Assembly: GCA_002155105.1 (NCBI GenBank)
Contig: MUZD01000006.1
Location: 124,001 to 188,000 of the forward strand
Direction of reading: 5' to 3'
DNA: 64,000 bases
DNA from: Sedimentibacter sp. SX930
GTDB lineage: Bacteria; Bacillota; Bacilli; Lactobacillales; Aerococcaceae
Part shown: piece after piece, positions 16,767 through 26,154 of the stretch
How positions within the stretch are numbered: the first letter of the stretch is position 1
Layout: each line of letters starts with the position of its first letter
Made by a program: the position numbers and the translations under genes
The notes under the pieces: generated by a model
Seen by the model: only the letters and a program-made list of their open reading frames with translations
Databases searched by the model: none
Told to the model about the DNA's origin: nothing

Positions 16767-18610
16767 CCCCACTCATCCTCCTCGTCCATCGGAATGTAAG
16801 GCAAGGAAATAAAGAAGGTGGATCCTTTATTCTCCACGCTGGTAACCCAGATTTTTCCGCCGTGCAATTGGACGACCTCTTTGGAGATGGCCAATCCCAG
16901 TCCGGTGCCGCCCATCGAACGGGCGCGGGCCTTATCGACCCGGTAGAATCGGTCAAAAACATGGCCGATGTCCTTGCGCGGAATGCCCAAGCCTTCATCG
17001 GTGATGCTGATGACGATACTGTTGTGCGTCTCCATCAACCTGCAGGTGATTTTCCCGCCGTCCGGAGAATATTTGATGGCATTGTTCATGATGTTGTCGA
17101 TCACTTGGATAAATTTATCCTGATCGATTTCGACCCATAGCGTACGCTGCGTAAAGTCCCGCTCAATCTTGTATTTTTTGTTGCGGTACTGTTCCGATTT
17201 CAACACCATTTCGAAGCGGTCGATGATATGCGCGACCAATTCGTTGATGCTGACGAACTCCAGGTTCAGTTCCTGTTTGCCTTGGTCCATCCGCGACAAG
17301 TTCAGCAGGTCGGTGATCATCCGGATCATCCGATCTGTCTCCGTGGAGATGACCTTCAGGAATTCCGGGGCGATTTCTTTGTCTTCCCAAGCACCCTCGA
17401 TCAGCGACTCCGTGTAACTTTTGACGCTCGTCAACGGTGTCCGCAGTTCATGGGACACATTCGAAACGAAGCTGCGGCGTTCCTGCTCGACTTTTTCCTG
17501 TTCCGTGATGTCGGAAAGCACGCAGACCAATCCGCTGATGAAGCCGGATTCCCGCTGGATGACGGAAAATTCTCCGCGCAGGATCGTATCCTGATCGTCT
17601 GTCGGGATGTTGAGGATCAATTCGTCCTGTGTCTCCAATAACTGGCGGAAAGTGAATTTCTCACCTAGCTTCAACACCTTCATGATCGATTGTCCGATCG
17701 CTCTGTCTTGTGAAATCGAGAGCAGATCCATCGCCCGGCTGTTGATGATGATGATCTTGCCGCGGCGGTCGGTGGCCAACACGCCATCGGTCATATGCCG
17801 CAGGACACTGTCCAACCTTTGGCGCTCGGATTCTGTTGTTTCCTGAGCGTCCTTGACTTTATAGGACAGATCATTGATGGTCTCAGCCAATTCACCCAAT
17901 TCGTCCGCCCCATAGACCGTCACCTTTCCTGAATAATCCCCATCGGCAATATTGGCCGTCTGCCTGCGCATCTCGGAGATGGGACGCGTGAGTCCGCGTG
18001 AGATGATCACAGCCAGCACAATCGTGATGATGATCGCCACTACCGAAGCGTTCAGAAAGATGCTCACCGTCTGGCTCATCTGTGAATAGACCGATTCGAT
18101 ATTCGATTCCATCACCAATACCCCGATAAGGGTACCCGTGTTGTCCGTCGAATAGATCGGACTGATGTTCTTCAGCACGCGGCTGTTCGTGTCTTCCTTC
18201 ACATATTGATAGGACGAAGGTGCATCCAGAAGAATGACTTGTTGGACATCCCGATCGGTAGACTTCGTTCCGATCAAAGATTGCAGCGTTTGGTCATTGA
18301 TTCCGATAATATACCCCTGCTCATCCATGACTTGCGTTTCCAGGATATTGGCGCCAGTAAAATCGCTGAGTATGGTCTGCACTGACGCCTCAAGTTGTTC
18401 CGCATCATCATCCATCAGGATTGGCTGCAGCGTTTTCTCCAGAAAACCCGCATTCAGACTCATCTGGCTGTCGAAGTTGCTGATCATTTTCGTTTCCAGT
18501 TCACGGATAAAATAAGCCCCGATCAGTTGCAGGGATACCAAAAGGAGGAGAATGAACAGCATCGGTATCTTGAAATGAATGGAGTGAACCAAACGTATCT
18601 TTTTGTTCAT
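16763..18610 (-). CDS. walK: cell-wall sensor histidine kinase WalK
   Basis: A 615-residue sensor kinase of the essential WalRK system that controls cell-wall hydrolases. Two membrane helices (about 14-33 and 183-204) flank an extracellular Cache/PAS-like domain. A HAMP domain (205-257), a PAS domain (265-370), HisKA with phospho-accepting His387 in FVSNVSHELRTPL, and an HATPase follow with NIMNNAIKYSPDGG, DEGLGIP and GGTGLGLAIS. The full PAS-containing form matches Bacillus/Enterococcus rather than the short streptococcal kinase. It starts six bases after walR and shares its promoter. Confidence 0.96.
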   Translation of the reverse strand: MNKKIRLVHSIHFKIPMLFILLLLVSLQLIGAYFIRELETKMISNFDSQMSLNAGFLEKTLQPILMDDDAEQLEASVQTILSDFTGANILETQVMDEQGYIIGINDQTLQSLIGTKSTDRDVQQVILLDAPSSYQYVKEDTNSRVLKNISPIYSTDNTGTLIGVLVMESNIESVYSQMSQTVSIFLNASVVAIIITIVLAVIISRGLTRPISEMRRQTANIADGDYSGKVTVYGADELGELAETINDLSYKVKDAQETTESERQRLDSVLRHMTDGVLATDRRGKIIIINSRAMDLLSISQDRAIGQSIMKVLKLGEKFTFRQLLETQDELILNIPTDDQDTILRGEFSVIQRESGFISGLVCVLSDITEQEKVEQERRSFVSNVSHELRTPLTSVKSYTESLIEGAWEDKEIAPEFLKVISTETDRMIRMITDLLNLSRMDQGKQELNLEFVSINELVAHIIDRFEMVLKSEQYRNKKYKIERDFTQRTLWVEIDQDKFIQVIDNIMNNAIKYSPDGGKITCRLMETHNSIVISITDEGLGIPRKDIGHVFDRFYRVDKARARSMGGTGLGLAISKEVVQLHGGKIWVTSVENKGSTFFISLPYIPMDEEDEWG

Positions 18611-18616
18611 ATACTG

Positions 18617-19324
18617 TTACTCCTGATCCGGATTCTTCAAGAAGTAGCCTACTCCTCTTCGCGTGATCAACCAAGTCGGATGGCTCGGTGTATCTTCGAT
18701 TTTTTCGCGCAGTCTGCGGACCGTCACATCGACAGTGCGGACATCGCCGAAATAATCATATCCCCATACGGTCTGCAGCAAATGTTCCCGCGTCATCACT
18801 TGGCCGATGTGTTTCGCCAAATAATGCAATAATTCGAATTCGCGGTGGGTCAACTCGATCTCTACCCCGCGCTTCGACACGATGTAGGCATCTTCATGGA
18901 TGATCAGTGCTCCGATTTTGATTTCGTTCGTATCGTCTTCTTCAGGCGGTGCCGCAACCGGAGAGGCTTGTCTCCTCAAGTTCGCTTTTACGCGCGCGAC
19001 CAATTCCCGGTTAGAAAATGGTTTCGTGACATAGTCATCCGCACCCAATTCAAGCCCAAGCACTTTGTCGATTTCGGAGTCTTTTGCCGTCAGCATGATG
19101 ATCGGTACATCGCTCGTCTTGCGGATTTCCCGGCAGACTTCCAATCCGTCCATCTTGGGCAGCATCAGATCCAGCAGGATGATATCCGGACCCACTTCCG
19201 CAAACTGCGTCAAGGCTTCTTCACCATCAAATGCAGTGAAGACATCATAACCTTCTTTGGTCAGATTAAACTTGATTATATCTGAAATTGGTTTTTCATC
19301 GTCTACCACTAATACCTTTTTCAT
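18617..19324 (-). CDS. walR: cell-wall response regulator WalR
   Basis: An OmpR-family regulator of 235 residues. The receiver domain holds Asp8-Asp9, phospho-acceptor Asp52 in [11 protein letters not shown], Thr79 and Lys101. The C-terminal winged helix includes [30 protein letters not shown], nearly invariant in WalR. ATG at 19324 is chosen because GGAGG lies 7 bases upstream. First gene of the wal operon behind a strong promoter. Confidence 0.97.
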   Translation of the reverse strand: MKKVLVVDDEKPISDIIKFNLTKEGYDVFTAFDGEEALTQFAEVGPDIILLDLMLPKMDGLEVCREIRKTSDVPIIMLTAKDSEIDKVLGLELGADDYVTKPFSNRELVARVKANLRRQASPVAAPPEEDDTNEIKIGALIIHEDAYIVSKRGVEIELTHREFELLHYLAKHIGQVMTREHLLQTVWGYDYFGDVRTVDVTVRRLREKIEDTPSHPTWLITRRGVGYFLKNPDQE

Positions 19325-19380
19325 CTTCAAACCTCCTTATTTCTTGCAACTCTCGGTCCCATTCGGAACGTCTACTCTTT

Positions 19381-19409
19381 ATTATACAATTGCAGCCGAT
19401 TATGTGCAA
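19381..19409 (-). promoter_or_regulatory. promoter of the wal operon
   Basis: On the minus strand TTGCAC and TATAAT are separated by 17 bases, about 55 bases before walR. This is a near-consensus sigma-A promoter. Confidence 0.85.
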
Positions 19410-19442
19410 AGCGTTCCTGAATTAACCATCCGCACGACTGTA

Positions 19443-19484
19443 CAAAAAAGGACAAGCCATCAATCGTTTTCCTGACTGATGGCT
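19443..19484 (-). terminator. terminator after L,D-transpeptidase gene
   Basis: GCCATCAATC pairs with GACTGATGGC, and the minus-strand reading continues into six T. It separates the transpeptidase from the wal promoter. Confidence 0.8.
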
Positions 19485-19525
19485 CATCCCCCTATTTGAC
19501 GTTATGGCATTCGTTCATTGATTCA

Positions 19526-20902
19526 TCAGCTGTGGATGACTACCGGAACCCCGATACCGATCATACCGAACAGTTCAGCCATTACCCCCGGTGGCGTATT
19601 GACACACCCGTTCGATCCGGCAGTAAGCCAATATTCACCGCCATAAGCCGGCTGCCAAGAGGAGTCGTGGATACCGATTCCCGTCCAATCGACTGGCATC
19701 CAGTATTCAACTGGCGATTCGTAATCCTTCTCGGATCTCGGATTGTAACCTTTCAAAACAGCGTCCTCTTCTTTGTTCCAGATATAGAAGACGCCAGTCG
19801 GAGTCGGTGACATCGGGTGGCCGGAGACAATATCCGTCTCGAGCGCGACGACGCCCTCCTTGTAATACCACATGCGTTGGCTTGAAAGATCCACTTCGAC
19901 ATAGGTAGTGCCGATGTCCGCGCCATCCGCATGATAGCCGGTGCCGTTATAATTCGGCGTAACCGTCAGGTCTTCCCCTGTCAAAACATAGCTGATCAGG
20001 TTGTCCGTTTCGGCTGCGACAGCCAGCGTCCATCCGTACGTGCCGGATGGGACCTGGACCGTTTCTCCGTCCGTTGCCAAGAAATCCCGCGTACGGGAAT
20101 AGGTGCTGTATTTATCGCTCAGTCCCTGCAGATAGGCTGCAACACCTTCGCGATTCACGGACACTTCGCCGTTCTCATCTATGCCCAACCATTCGATGAT
20201 GGCTGTTTGCGGCACAGTCTCTGTCTGTCCGGAAATGGTATATTGGATAACCGTATCCGTCAAATCATCCAATTTCTGCAATGTTTCCGCCAGGATTGGA
20301 TCGTCCGCCGTCAAGGTCGGTTGCTGATAGGCATCTGCCAGATCGATTTTGGTTTCTCCGGCGATGACTGCTTCCAGCATCGTTGCCTTCAACAATTCCA
20401 AATCGACCCTATTCCCTGCCGTTTCAGGCGAAATTTCGTAACCGTCTGTCCCTTTGACGACTGTAGCGTTCACGGGGGCCGTGCGACTGTCGTTCTCCAA
20501 CGGCATCGCCGCCAAAATATTCCCTAAAGCCGTTTCGTCAACGGATACGCCGCTAAGGTCGGTTTCTTCCTGTTTTTCTTGGAACAGTAGAATCGGCCAA
20601 TTCCAACCACTTTGTTCTGCTTTCATCGTTTCCAATTTCTCGGTGTTGTCGATGGAAACACCTAGGTCAGCAGGTGTGAACGCATGGATAGTCTCTCCAT
20701 TTTCGACGATTTGGATCTGCGCTTGGGCAATTGCTGCGGTTGTTTCTTCTTTTGCTTGGGCTACGGTATCATTCGATATGTCAATGCCATCCAGCATCGT
20801 ATTCGGTAAGAATTTATTCTCATAATAGCTACCTGCACCAAAGTATCCGGCTGCGATCAATACGACCGCTGTAGCGCCAATGATGATGGGTTTCTTTTTC
20901 AC
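19526..20902 (-). CDS. L,D-transpeptidase with YkuD domain
   Basis: A 458-residue membrane-anchored enzyme: helix at about 6-25, two VanW/PG_binding_4-like regions (about 45-310), then a C-terminal YkuD domain (about 330-458). YkuD enzymes form 3-3 peptidoglycan cross-links or anchor proteins. The catalytic cysteine is in SNGCVNTPP, with an upstream His in GIGIHDSSW. The usual motif is S-H-G-C; here the His next to the Cys is Asn, which is odd. The start is GTG at 20902, 8 bases after AAGGTGG; an upstream in-frame GTG overlaps that site. It lies upstream of walR on the same strand but with its own terminator. Confidence 0.88.
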   Translation of the reverse strand: MKKKPIIIGATAVVLIAAGYFGAGSYYENKFLPNTMLDGIDISNDTVAQAKEETTAAIAQAQIQIVENGETIHAFTPADLGVSIDNTEKLETMKAEQSGWNWPILLFQEKQEETDLSGVSVDETALGNILAAMPLENDSRTAPVNATVVKGTDGYEISPETAGNRVDLELLKATMLEAVIAGETKIDLADAYQQPTLTADDPILAETLQKLDDLTDTVIQYTISGQTETVPQTAIIEWLGIDENGEVSVNREGVAAYLQGLSDKYSTYSRTRDFLATDGETVQVPSGTYGWTLAVAAETDNLISYVLTGEDLTVTPNYNGTGYHADGADIGTTYVEVDLSSQRMWYYKEGVVALETDIVSGHPMSPTPTGVFYIWNKEEDAVLKGYNPRSEKDYESPVEYWMPVDWTGIGIHDSSWQPAYGGEYWLTAGSNGCVNTPPGVMAELFGMIGIGVPVVIHS

Positions 20903-21159
20903 TGTCCAGACCACCTTCTCTTTTTGTTACAAAAAGATTGCATTTGTGTTACAAAAATTCGCAACTTACTTTTTATTACTTTACCATGTTTCCCTCGAAA
21001 AGCAACCTATTTTATCTTAATTTTTTTATAATAGCCCGCTTCTTAGACACTTATCATAATACCAATGCGGAAGAAATGCAAACAGACACGCCCGCATTTT
21101 CATAAGTTGGGACCAGCAAAAAGGTTGCATCCGGAAATAAAATATGTGCTCAAAAATAA

Positions 21160-21293
21160 CCCGCCAAAACCACGTTGGCGGGCAAACTCAGTTCAAATTA
21201 CCGGCAGAAAACCCGCCAAAACAGCCTTGGCGGGGAATAACATCAGCGGACAACACGAGATTCCCCGCGAAAGCAGTTTTGGCGGTGAATCTC
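21160..21293. repeat. hairpin array A (three hairpins, 52-bp period)
   Basis: Three inverted repeats are centred near 21171, 21223 and 21275. The first two use CCCGCCAA / TTGGCGGG; the third uses GAGATTC-CCGC / GCGG-GAATCTC with a single mismatch inside the stem. The surrounding gap 20903-21380 holds otherwise only AT-rich sequence upstream of the transpeptidase. No gene is supported. Confidence 0.75.
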
Positions 21294-21380
21294 GCCACAA
21301 TCGCGACCCGCGGAACGGATAATCATACCGTCAAACCACAAAGAAGGGCCATCCCATTTTCGAGACGGCCCCTGTGGTTC

Positions 21381-22109
21381 TTATGCGCGATTTTGGGTCT
21401 CTGCTTTGATTTCATCGAGGATGTAGCCGAAATCAAAGTCTTCTTTTTTGACGATCAGCAAGAGGCCATCACCAAGAGGCACGAGGGAGGTTTCCAATGC
21501 CGGGTGGTCCAATACGGTATCCATCAGTTTGTTCAGACGGCGGTGAATTTTGCGGACCCTTTTGGGAACGTCCGCTTCATCATCCAGGATGGTTCCGCCT
21601 TGGAAAACATCATCGATGACTAGCATGCCGTCTTTCTTCAGAAGCCGGATGCAGTGGGGCAAAAATTCATAATATTTTGATTTCGCGCTGTCCATAAAGA
21701 TGAAATCATACGGTCCTTCCAAAGTAGGCAGGACTTCCGCCGCATCGCCTTCCAGCAGCGTCACTTTGTCCGCGATGCCGAGTTTCTCAAAATTCGCTTT
21801 GGCGTGGTTGATCATGACTTCAAAACGATCGATGGTCGTGACGTGGCCTTCCGGTCCGACATGCTGCGCCATCAGGCTGCCTGAGAAGCCGATCGCCGCT
21901 CCTATTTCCAATATTTGTTTCGGTTTGATCTGGCCCAGCAGCATATTCAGGAAAACAGCTGTTTCGTGCGGGATGATCGGCACGCCTCTTTCATTCGCGG
22001 TCTTTTCCAGTTCCCCCAATTCTCCAGGGAAACGCTTCAGTCTGTCGCGCATAAAAACGACCAGTTCTTTCTTTACGACGGGTCTGTCCATCATTTCGTT
22101 CAATGCCAT
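21381..22109 (-). CDS. trmR: tRNA 5-hydroxyuridine methyltransferase (O-methyltransferase family)
   Basis: A 242-residue class I SAM-dependent methyltransferase of the COMT-like family. The SAM motif ILEIGAAIGFSGSLMA, the acidic TTIDRFEVM, the metal-site region FIFMDSAKSKYYEFL and VIDDVFQGG are present. The length and N-terminal pattern (RGVPIIPHETAVFLNMLL) match TrmR/YrrM, which methylates ho5U34 in tRNA to mo5U. The ATG at 22109 has AAGGAG 9 bases upstream. The subfamily is likely but other small-molecule O-methyltransferases share the fold. Confidence 0.8.
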   Translation of the reverse strand: MALNEMMDRPVVKKELVVFMRDRLKRFPGELGELEKTANERGVPIIPHETAVFLNMLLGQIKPKQILEIGAAIGFSGSLMAQHVGPEGHVTTIDRFEVMINHAKANFEKLGIADKVTLLEGDAAEVLPTLEGPYDFIFMDSAKSKYYEFLPHCIRLLKKDGMLVIDDVFQGGTILDDEADVPKRVRKIHRRLNKLMDTVLDHPALETSLVPLGDGLLLIVKKEDFDFGYILDEIKAETQNRA

Positions 22110-22180
22110 ACTTTTTTTCTCCTTATCAGATACTCTTTTATCAATGGCAACAAGGCTGGGAAGGGATCCCAGCCTTGCGC

Positions 22181-23515
22181 TTATTCATCTTCAACAACCA
22201 CTGTTTGGACGGGCTCTCTCGTGACACGGATGCCACGGATCCGGCCGCTTTCGACCTGAGTAGTCGTCAGCAGGTACTCTCCAGTCTGAATCGTCGCATG
22301 CTCATCATCTTTCGGAAAATAGCCGAGTTCCTCGATCATATAGCCGGCGATCGTATCCACTTCTTCGGAAGCGAGCGCTGTTTTGAACAATTGATTGAAC
22401 TTGTCCAACGGCATGCGTCCATTCACGACATAGTGATTGTCATCGATTTTTTTCGACAGGCGGTAAATTTCATCATATTCATCTTCAATGTCCCCAACGA
22501 TTTCCTCCAGAAGGTCCTCAAGGGTGATGATCCCCTCCACGCCGCCGTATTCATCCTTGATGATGGCCATATGCGTGTGGGTCTTGCGGAACTCGACCAA
22601 GAGATCATCGATATAAATAGTGGAAGGGACAAACAAAGGCGTATTGACCAACTCACGGAAAGCGATCCGCTCGAAACCGACTTCCTTTGACGCCTTCAAA
22701 ACATTTTTCATATGCAGAACGCCGATGATATTATCCTTATCTTCCTCATAGACCGGAATCCGGGAATATTGGCTGTTCAGGACCAGCGCAATGTTGTATT
22801 CCAGATCATCATCCAGATCCATCATCAAGGTGTCGGTACGCGGCACCATCAATTCGCGGGCAAGCTTCGTGTCCAACGAAAGCACCCCCTGCATCATCGT
22901 GAACTCGGATGGGTCGATGACCCCTTCGCCTCGGCTCTGTGCCAGGATGGCCTTCATTTCATCACGGGTGAGCTTCTCTTCCTCATTCGTGAATTCGATC
23001 GGCGTCAGCTTCTTCAGGATACCGGTCGAAAATGACAAAAGCCAAACAAACGGCTTGAAGAGGGTCTTGACGACAACGATCGGGCCAGCAGTGTGGCGCG
23101 CAATCGTTTCAGGCATCTGCAAGGCAATCTGTTTAGGGTACAGCTCACCAAACACGAGCGTGATGTAGGAAAGGACAACGGTGATGATGATCATCGCTAT
23201 CGTTTTGCCACCGGCTACGCTTACCAACAAAGGTTCGATATATCCGACAAAATTGGCTGAAGCTGAAGCACTGCTGAAGAATCCGGCAAAAGTGATGGCA
23301 ACTTGGATAGTTGCCAAGAAATCATCCGGATTCTCTAAGAGACGCAAAACTTTCTGTGATTTCTTGTCGCCGTCTTTGGCCAGCTTCTCGATTTTGGAAC
23401 GGTTGATGGAAACAAATGCCAATTCGGCTGAGGCGAAATAAGCATTCAGTAAAGTCAGGGTTAGGATCAATGCTATTTTTGATAGTAACGACTGGCCTTC
23501 GGGGTCTGGGTTCAT
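22181..23515 (-). CDS. CNNM/CBS domain hemolysin-family membrane protein
   Basis: A 444-residue protein with an N-terminal DUF21/CNNM domain of about four membrane segments (residues 10-190). A CBS pair follows (about 210-335), including VPRTDTLMMDLD and DEYGGVEGIITLEDLLEEIVGDIEDEYD, and a C-terminal CorC_HlyC domain (350-435). The family includes Mg2+ exporters and was historically called hemolysin; ion efflux is the more likely role. ATG at 23515 follows GGAG by 11 bases. It lies 70 bases upstream of trmR on the same strand. Confidence 0.9.
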   Translation of the reverse strand: MNPDPEGQSLLSKIALILTLTLLNAYFASAELAFVSINRSKIEKLAKDGDKKSQKVLRLLENPDDFLATIQVAITFAGFFSSASASANFVGYIEPLLVSVAGGKTIAMIIITVVLSYITLVFGELYPKQIALQMPETIARHTAGPIVVVKTLFKPFVWLLSFSTGILKKLTPIEFTNEEEKLTRDEMKAILAQSRGEGVIDPSEFTMMQGVLSLDTKLARELMVPRTDTLMMDLDDDLEYNIALVLNSQYSRIPVYEEDKDNIIGVLHMKNVLKASKEVGFERIAFRELVNTPLFVPSTIYIDDLLVEFRKTHTHMAIIKDEYGGVEGIITLEDLLEEIVGDIEDEYDEIYRLSKKIDDNHYVVNGRMPLDKFNQLFKTALASEEVDTIAGYMIEELGYFPKDDEHATIQTGEYLLTTTQVESGRIRGIRVTREPVQTVVVEDE

Positions 23516-23833
23516 ATGATTTTTTTCTCCTTTTTTATGGTGAATCACGCAACTGGGTCATGCCCTGAAAAAAGGCTTTGTGCAGTTGCATAAAAATATA
23601 TAGATTCTGTTCAATTATATACTACTAAATATAGTGAACTCCGTTCGAAAAATCAAGAGATTTTTCATACGGTGCCTGCTGGAGCTTTCCGGCTCTTCTT
23701 CCTTCAGCCTTCCGGCACCGACAAGTGTTCTCATTCCAATCTAATGTTTAGCGGAGGCTGCCATGATCTTGGAAGGGCTTTACTGCTTGGTTTATCAAAT
23801 GTTTAAGAATTTCCAACTATGCGTTTATAACCG

Positions 23834-23861
23834 TTGCTTTTTTTTATTTTAATGTTATTAT
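23834..23861 (+). promoter_or_regulatory. probable promoter of cbpA-like gene
   Basis: TTGCTT and TATTAT are separated by 16 bases, 40 bases before the gene and followed by an AGGAGG site. The rest of the 350-base gap (23516-23833) shows a short hairpin-prone GC patch but no gene or element I can name. Confidence 0.55.
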
Positions 23862-23900
23862 CACATTAGACAACCGCGTTTTTAGGAGGATTTTAATAAT

Positions 23901-24542
23901 ATGCTTATCCGCTCACTTGCCATCCCCAAAAGGGAGTTGACCATCGTCAAAGAGTCAGCCACACTTCGGGATGCACTGGATATCCTTGAAGATTCCGGCT
24001 ACCGTTGCGTTCCGATCTTGGACGAAACAGAAACCATTTTTCGTGGAAATATCTATAAAATGCATATCTATCGGCATAAAGCGAACGGCGGGGACATGAA
24101 CCTGCCTGTCACGCATCTGCTGAAAAATGCCACAAAATTCATTTCGATAGACAGTTCATTCTTTAAGGTGTTTTTTACCATCAAAGAATTGCCCTACATT
24201 TCCGTTTTGAATAAGGACATGACCTTTTACGGCATCCTGACCCACAACGCCTTGTTGAACATGCTGGCCCAATCATGGAGCATCGATGTCGGCAGTTATG
24301 TGCTGACGGTCATCGCGCCCGGCCAGAAAGGCGATCTGTACCATATCACCAAAATCATCAACCGCTACTCCTCCATCGCCAGCTGCATTTCCTTGGACAT
24401 AAACCGGGAAGACGCGTTGCGCAGGGTATTGGTCACTTTACCAGCTGGCACGCCCAAACAGGTGCTGGACTCCATCGTAAAGGCGCTGGAGCGTAAGGAT
24501 TTCCGCGTGACGGAAATCGAAAATCTGCAAGTCGATTTCTGA
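23901..24542 (+). CDS. cbpA: CBS-ACT domain protein, CbpA-like c-di-AMP binder
   Basis: A 213-residue soluble protein: a CBS pair in the first 130 residues (TLRDALDILEDSGYRCVPILDE; MTFYGILTHNALLNML) and an ACT-like domain in the last 80 (GSYVLTVIAPGQKGDLYHITKIINRYSSIASCISLD). This order matches the Lactobacillales/Listeria family called CbpA, shown elsewhere to bind c-di-AMP. It stands alone on the plus strand with AGGAGG before its ATG. The domain reading is good; nucleotide binding is inferred from the family. Confidence 0.8.
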   Translation: MLIRSLAIPKRELTIVKESATLRDALDILEDSGYRCVPILDETETIFRGNIYKMHIYRHKANGGDMNLPVTHLLKNATKFISIDSSFFKVFFTIKELPYISVLNKDMTFYGILTHNALLNMLAQSWSIDVGSYVLTVIAPGQKGDLYHITKIINRYSSIASCISLDINREDALRRVLVTLPAGTPKQVLDSIVKALERKDFRVTEIENLQVDF

Positions 24543-24573
24543 AATCCAACCCGTCACATTAAGTGTCCGGAGC

Positions 24574-24772
24574 GGCATTTTCCCGGTGAGGCGGCCTTCA
24601 TCGGGAATTCCGCTCCGGACGGGTGGCGTTTTCCCGGCGAGGCGGCTTTCATCGGGAATTCCACTCCGGACGGGTGGCATTTTCCCGGCGAGGCGGCTTT
24701 CATCGGGAATTCCGCTCCGGACGGGTGGCGTTTTCCCGGCGAGGCAGCCTTCATCGGGAATTCCGCTCCGGC
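24574..24772. repeat. hairpin array B (four 51-bp units)
   Basis: Four tandem 51-bp units start at 24574, 24625, 24676 and 24727. In each, CCCGG-n-GA pairs with TC-n-TCGGG around a loop, at cores 24582, 24633, 24684 and 24735. Units are about 90 percent identical. Because 51 is a multiple of three, several frames stay open, but none has a ribosome site, so these are not genes. The array lies between convergent cbpA and an MBL gene. Confidence 0.9.
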
Positions 24773-24802
24773 TCCAGACGCCCGCTCGATCTAATGATTA
24801 AT

Positions 24803-24843
24803 AAAAAAAGTCGGACAAAGCCTTGTGCTTGTCCGACTTTTTT
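24803..24843. terminator. bidirectional terminator between cbpA and MBL gene
   Basis: A 15-bp stem (AAAAAAGTCGGACAA / TTGTCCGACTTTTTT) has A and T runs on the two sides, so it can stop both converging transcripts. Confidence 0.92.
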
Positions 24844-24857
24844 CGCGTGTACTCGGA

Positions 24858-25505
24858 TCAGCGAGTAGCGCCATTCAAATAGGGGTTTGAATAGATTTCT
24901 TCCCTCACTGTCGTAGGATCGCCGTGTCCCGGGAACAGGACCGTTTCCCCTGGAAGAGGTACGATATATTTCTGGATTCCTTCGATCAAAGTTTCATGGC
25001 TGCCGCCCGGCAAATCGCTGCGTCCGACGCTGCCTTTAAAGATGACGTCCCCAACGATTGCGAACCCGTTCTCGCGGAAAATGAAGACGGTGCTTCCTGG
25101 CGAATGCCCGGGAATGTGTTGCATCTCAAAACGGAATTCGCCGATTTCGTAAGGCCCCATCTCCTCGAAAAAGACATCCGCTTCCTTCGCCAGTCGGACA
25201 TCCGGAACGTTCGGATTGCGTGCTGATCCGTTCAGTTCCGGATCCAACAGCCATTCCCGTTCGATAGGATTTTGATAGACGGGAACGTCGTATTTTTCCC
25301 GGATTGTTTCGAGGGCCCCTATGTGATCATAGTGCGCATGGGTCAACACGATCGCTATCGGATGCAACTCATTCTCTTCGATGGCTGCGATGATGTCCTC
25401 CGCTTGCTCACCTGGATCAAAGATGATTGTGTCATTCTCATGGTCGCCGATCAAAAAATAACAGTTTTCCTGGATAGGACCGACTGTAATTGCGTACATT
25501 TCCAT
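24858..25505 (-). CDS. MBL-fold hydrolase (glyoxalase II-like)
   Basis: A 215-residue metallo-beta-lactamase-fold hydrolase of the YqgX/GloB-like group. Metal ligands are in LTHAHYDHIG, the later HIPGHSPGS, IVGDVIFKGSVGRSD and LFPGHGDPTT. The YqgX type lacks the C-terminal domain of true glyoxalase II, which fits the short length. The ATG at 25505 has GGAGG 9 bases upstream. Thioester or other small-ester hydrolysis is likely; the substrate cannot be read. Confidence 0.88.
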   Translation of the reverse strand: MEMYAITVGPIQENCYFLIGDHENDTIIFDPGEQAEDIIAAIEENELHPIAIVLTHAHYDHIGALETIREKYDVPVYQNPIEREWLLDPELNGSARNPNVPDVRLAKEADVFFEEMGPYEIGEFRFEMQHIPGHSPGSTVFIFRENGFAIVGDVIFKGSVGRSDLPGGSHETLIEGIQKYIVPLPGETVLFPGHGDPTTVREEIYSNPYLNGATR

Positions 25506-25647
25506 ATATTGTTTCCTCCCTCTTTTTCGATTACCTCTCTATTATAAGAGAACGATGAGAAATATCCTAGCAAAAAAACAGGAGTCTGTGCTGTTCATCC
25601 AGCAAAAGCCCCCGTTCTCCAGTTTTTTCATATGAAATTTTAATGGA

Positions 25648-26136
25648 TCAGGCCATTTTCTCGGCAAAACCGATAATTTTGTTCATGTATTTCATGAGCG
25701 GTGCTGAGACAACCAGCACGACGGCTTCACCGAATGCCGCTGTCACAAAGCTGAACCAGAAAGGCAAATCAAGAACGATGTAGAGTTCGATCGCGACAAG
25801 GACCATCGTCATCGTGAAGACGAACGCGGTCATCATCATGCGTTTCATTTCAGAATCGTTGGGTTTGAATAATTTTTCCAGAATAAGGAAAGAGATCAAC
25901 GTCTGGCCAAATCCGAACACCAAGTCCCAAGCCCCTAATGTTGAAAAAATCAGATTGGCGATAAAAACACCCGCCAAAACACCGTATTTATAATCTTTGT
26001 GGTAGCCCACCAAATGATTCAGCATTTCTGAAACGCGGAATTGGACTGCACCGAACGACATAAAAGCAAAAATCCCTGTCAACGCAACATAAAGCGCTGC
26101 GATAATTGTATTGATAACCATTTTTCTTGTACTCAA
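25648..26136 (-). CDS. queT: queuosine precursor ECF transporter S component QueT
   Basis: A 162-residue membrane protein with about five hydrophobic segments and the QueT/DUF988 pattern (FGAVQFRVSEMLNHLVGY; FIANLIFSTLGAWDLVFG). QueT is the substrate-binding component of an ECF transporter for queuosine precursors; the energising EcfAAT genes are elsewhere. The start is a TTG at 26136, 8 bases after AGGAGG; the next ATG is 23 bases away. A preQ1-type riboswitch directly precedes it and overlaps the ribosome site, supporting the function. Confidence 0.92.
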   Translation of the reverse strand: MSTRKMVINTIIAALYVALTGIFAFMSFGAVQFRVSEMLNHLVGYHKDYKYGVLAGVFIANLIFSTLGAWDLVFGFGQTLISFLILEKLFKPNDSEMKRMMMTAFVFTMTMVLVAIELYIVLDLPFWFSFVTAAFGEAVVLVVSAPLMKYMNKIIGFAEKMA

Positions 26137-26154
26137 CCTAATAACCTCCTAGTT

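Noticed and set aside
18395-18832. Plus-strand ORFs opposite walK and walR
   Set aside because: Antisense to strongly supported kinase and regulator genes, with no independent signals.
24438-24868. Several overlapping ORFs on both strands with GRVAFSRRGG-like repeats
   Set aside because: They are by-products of the 51-bp tandem array; no ribosome sites, frames open on both strands.
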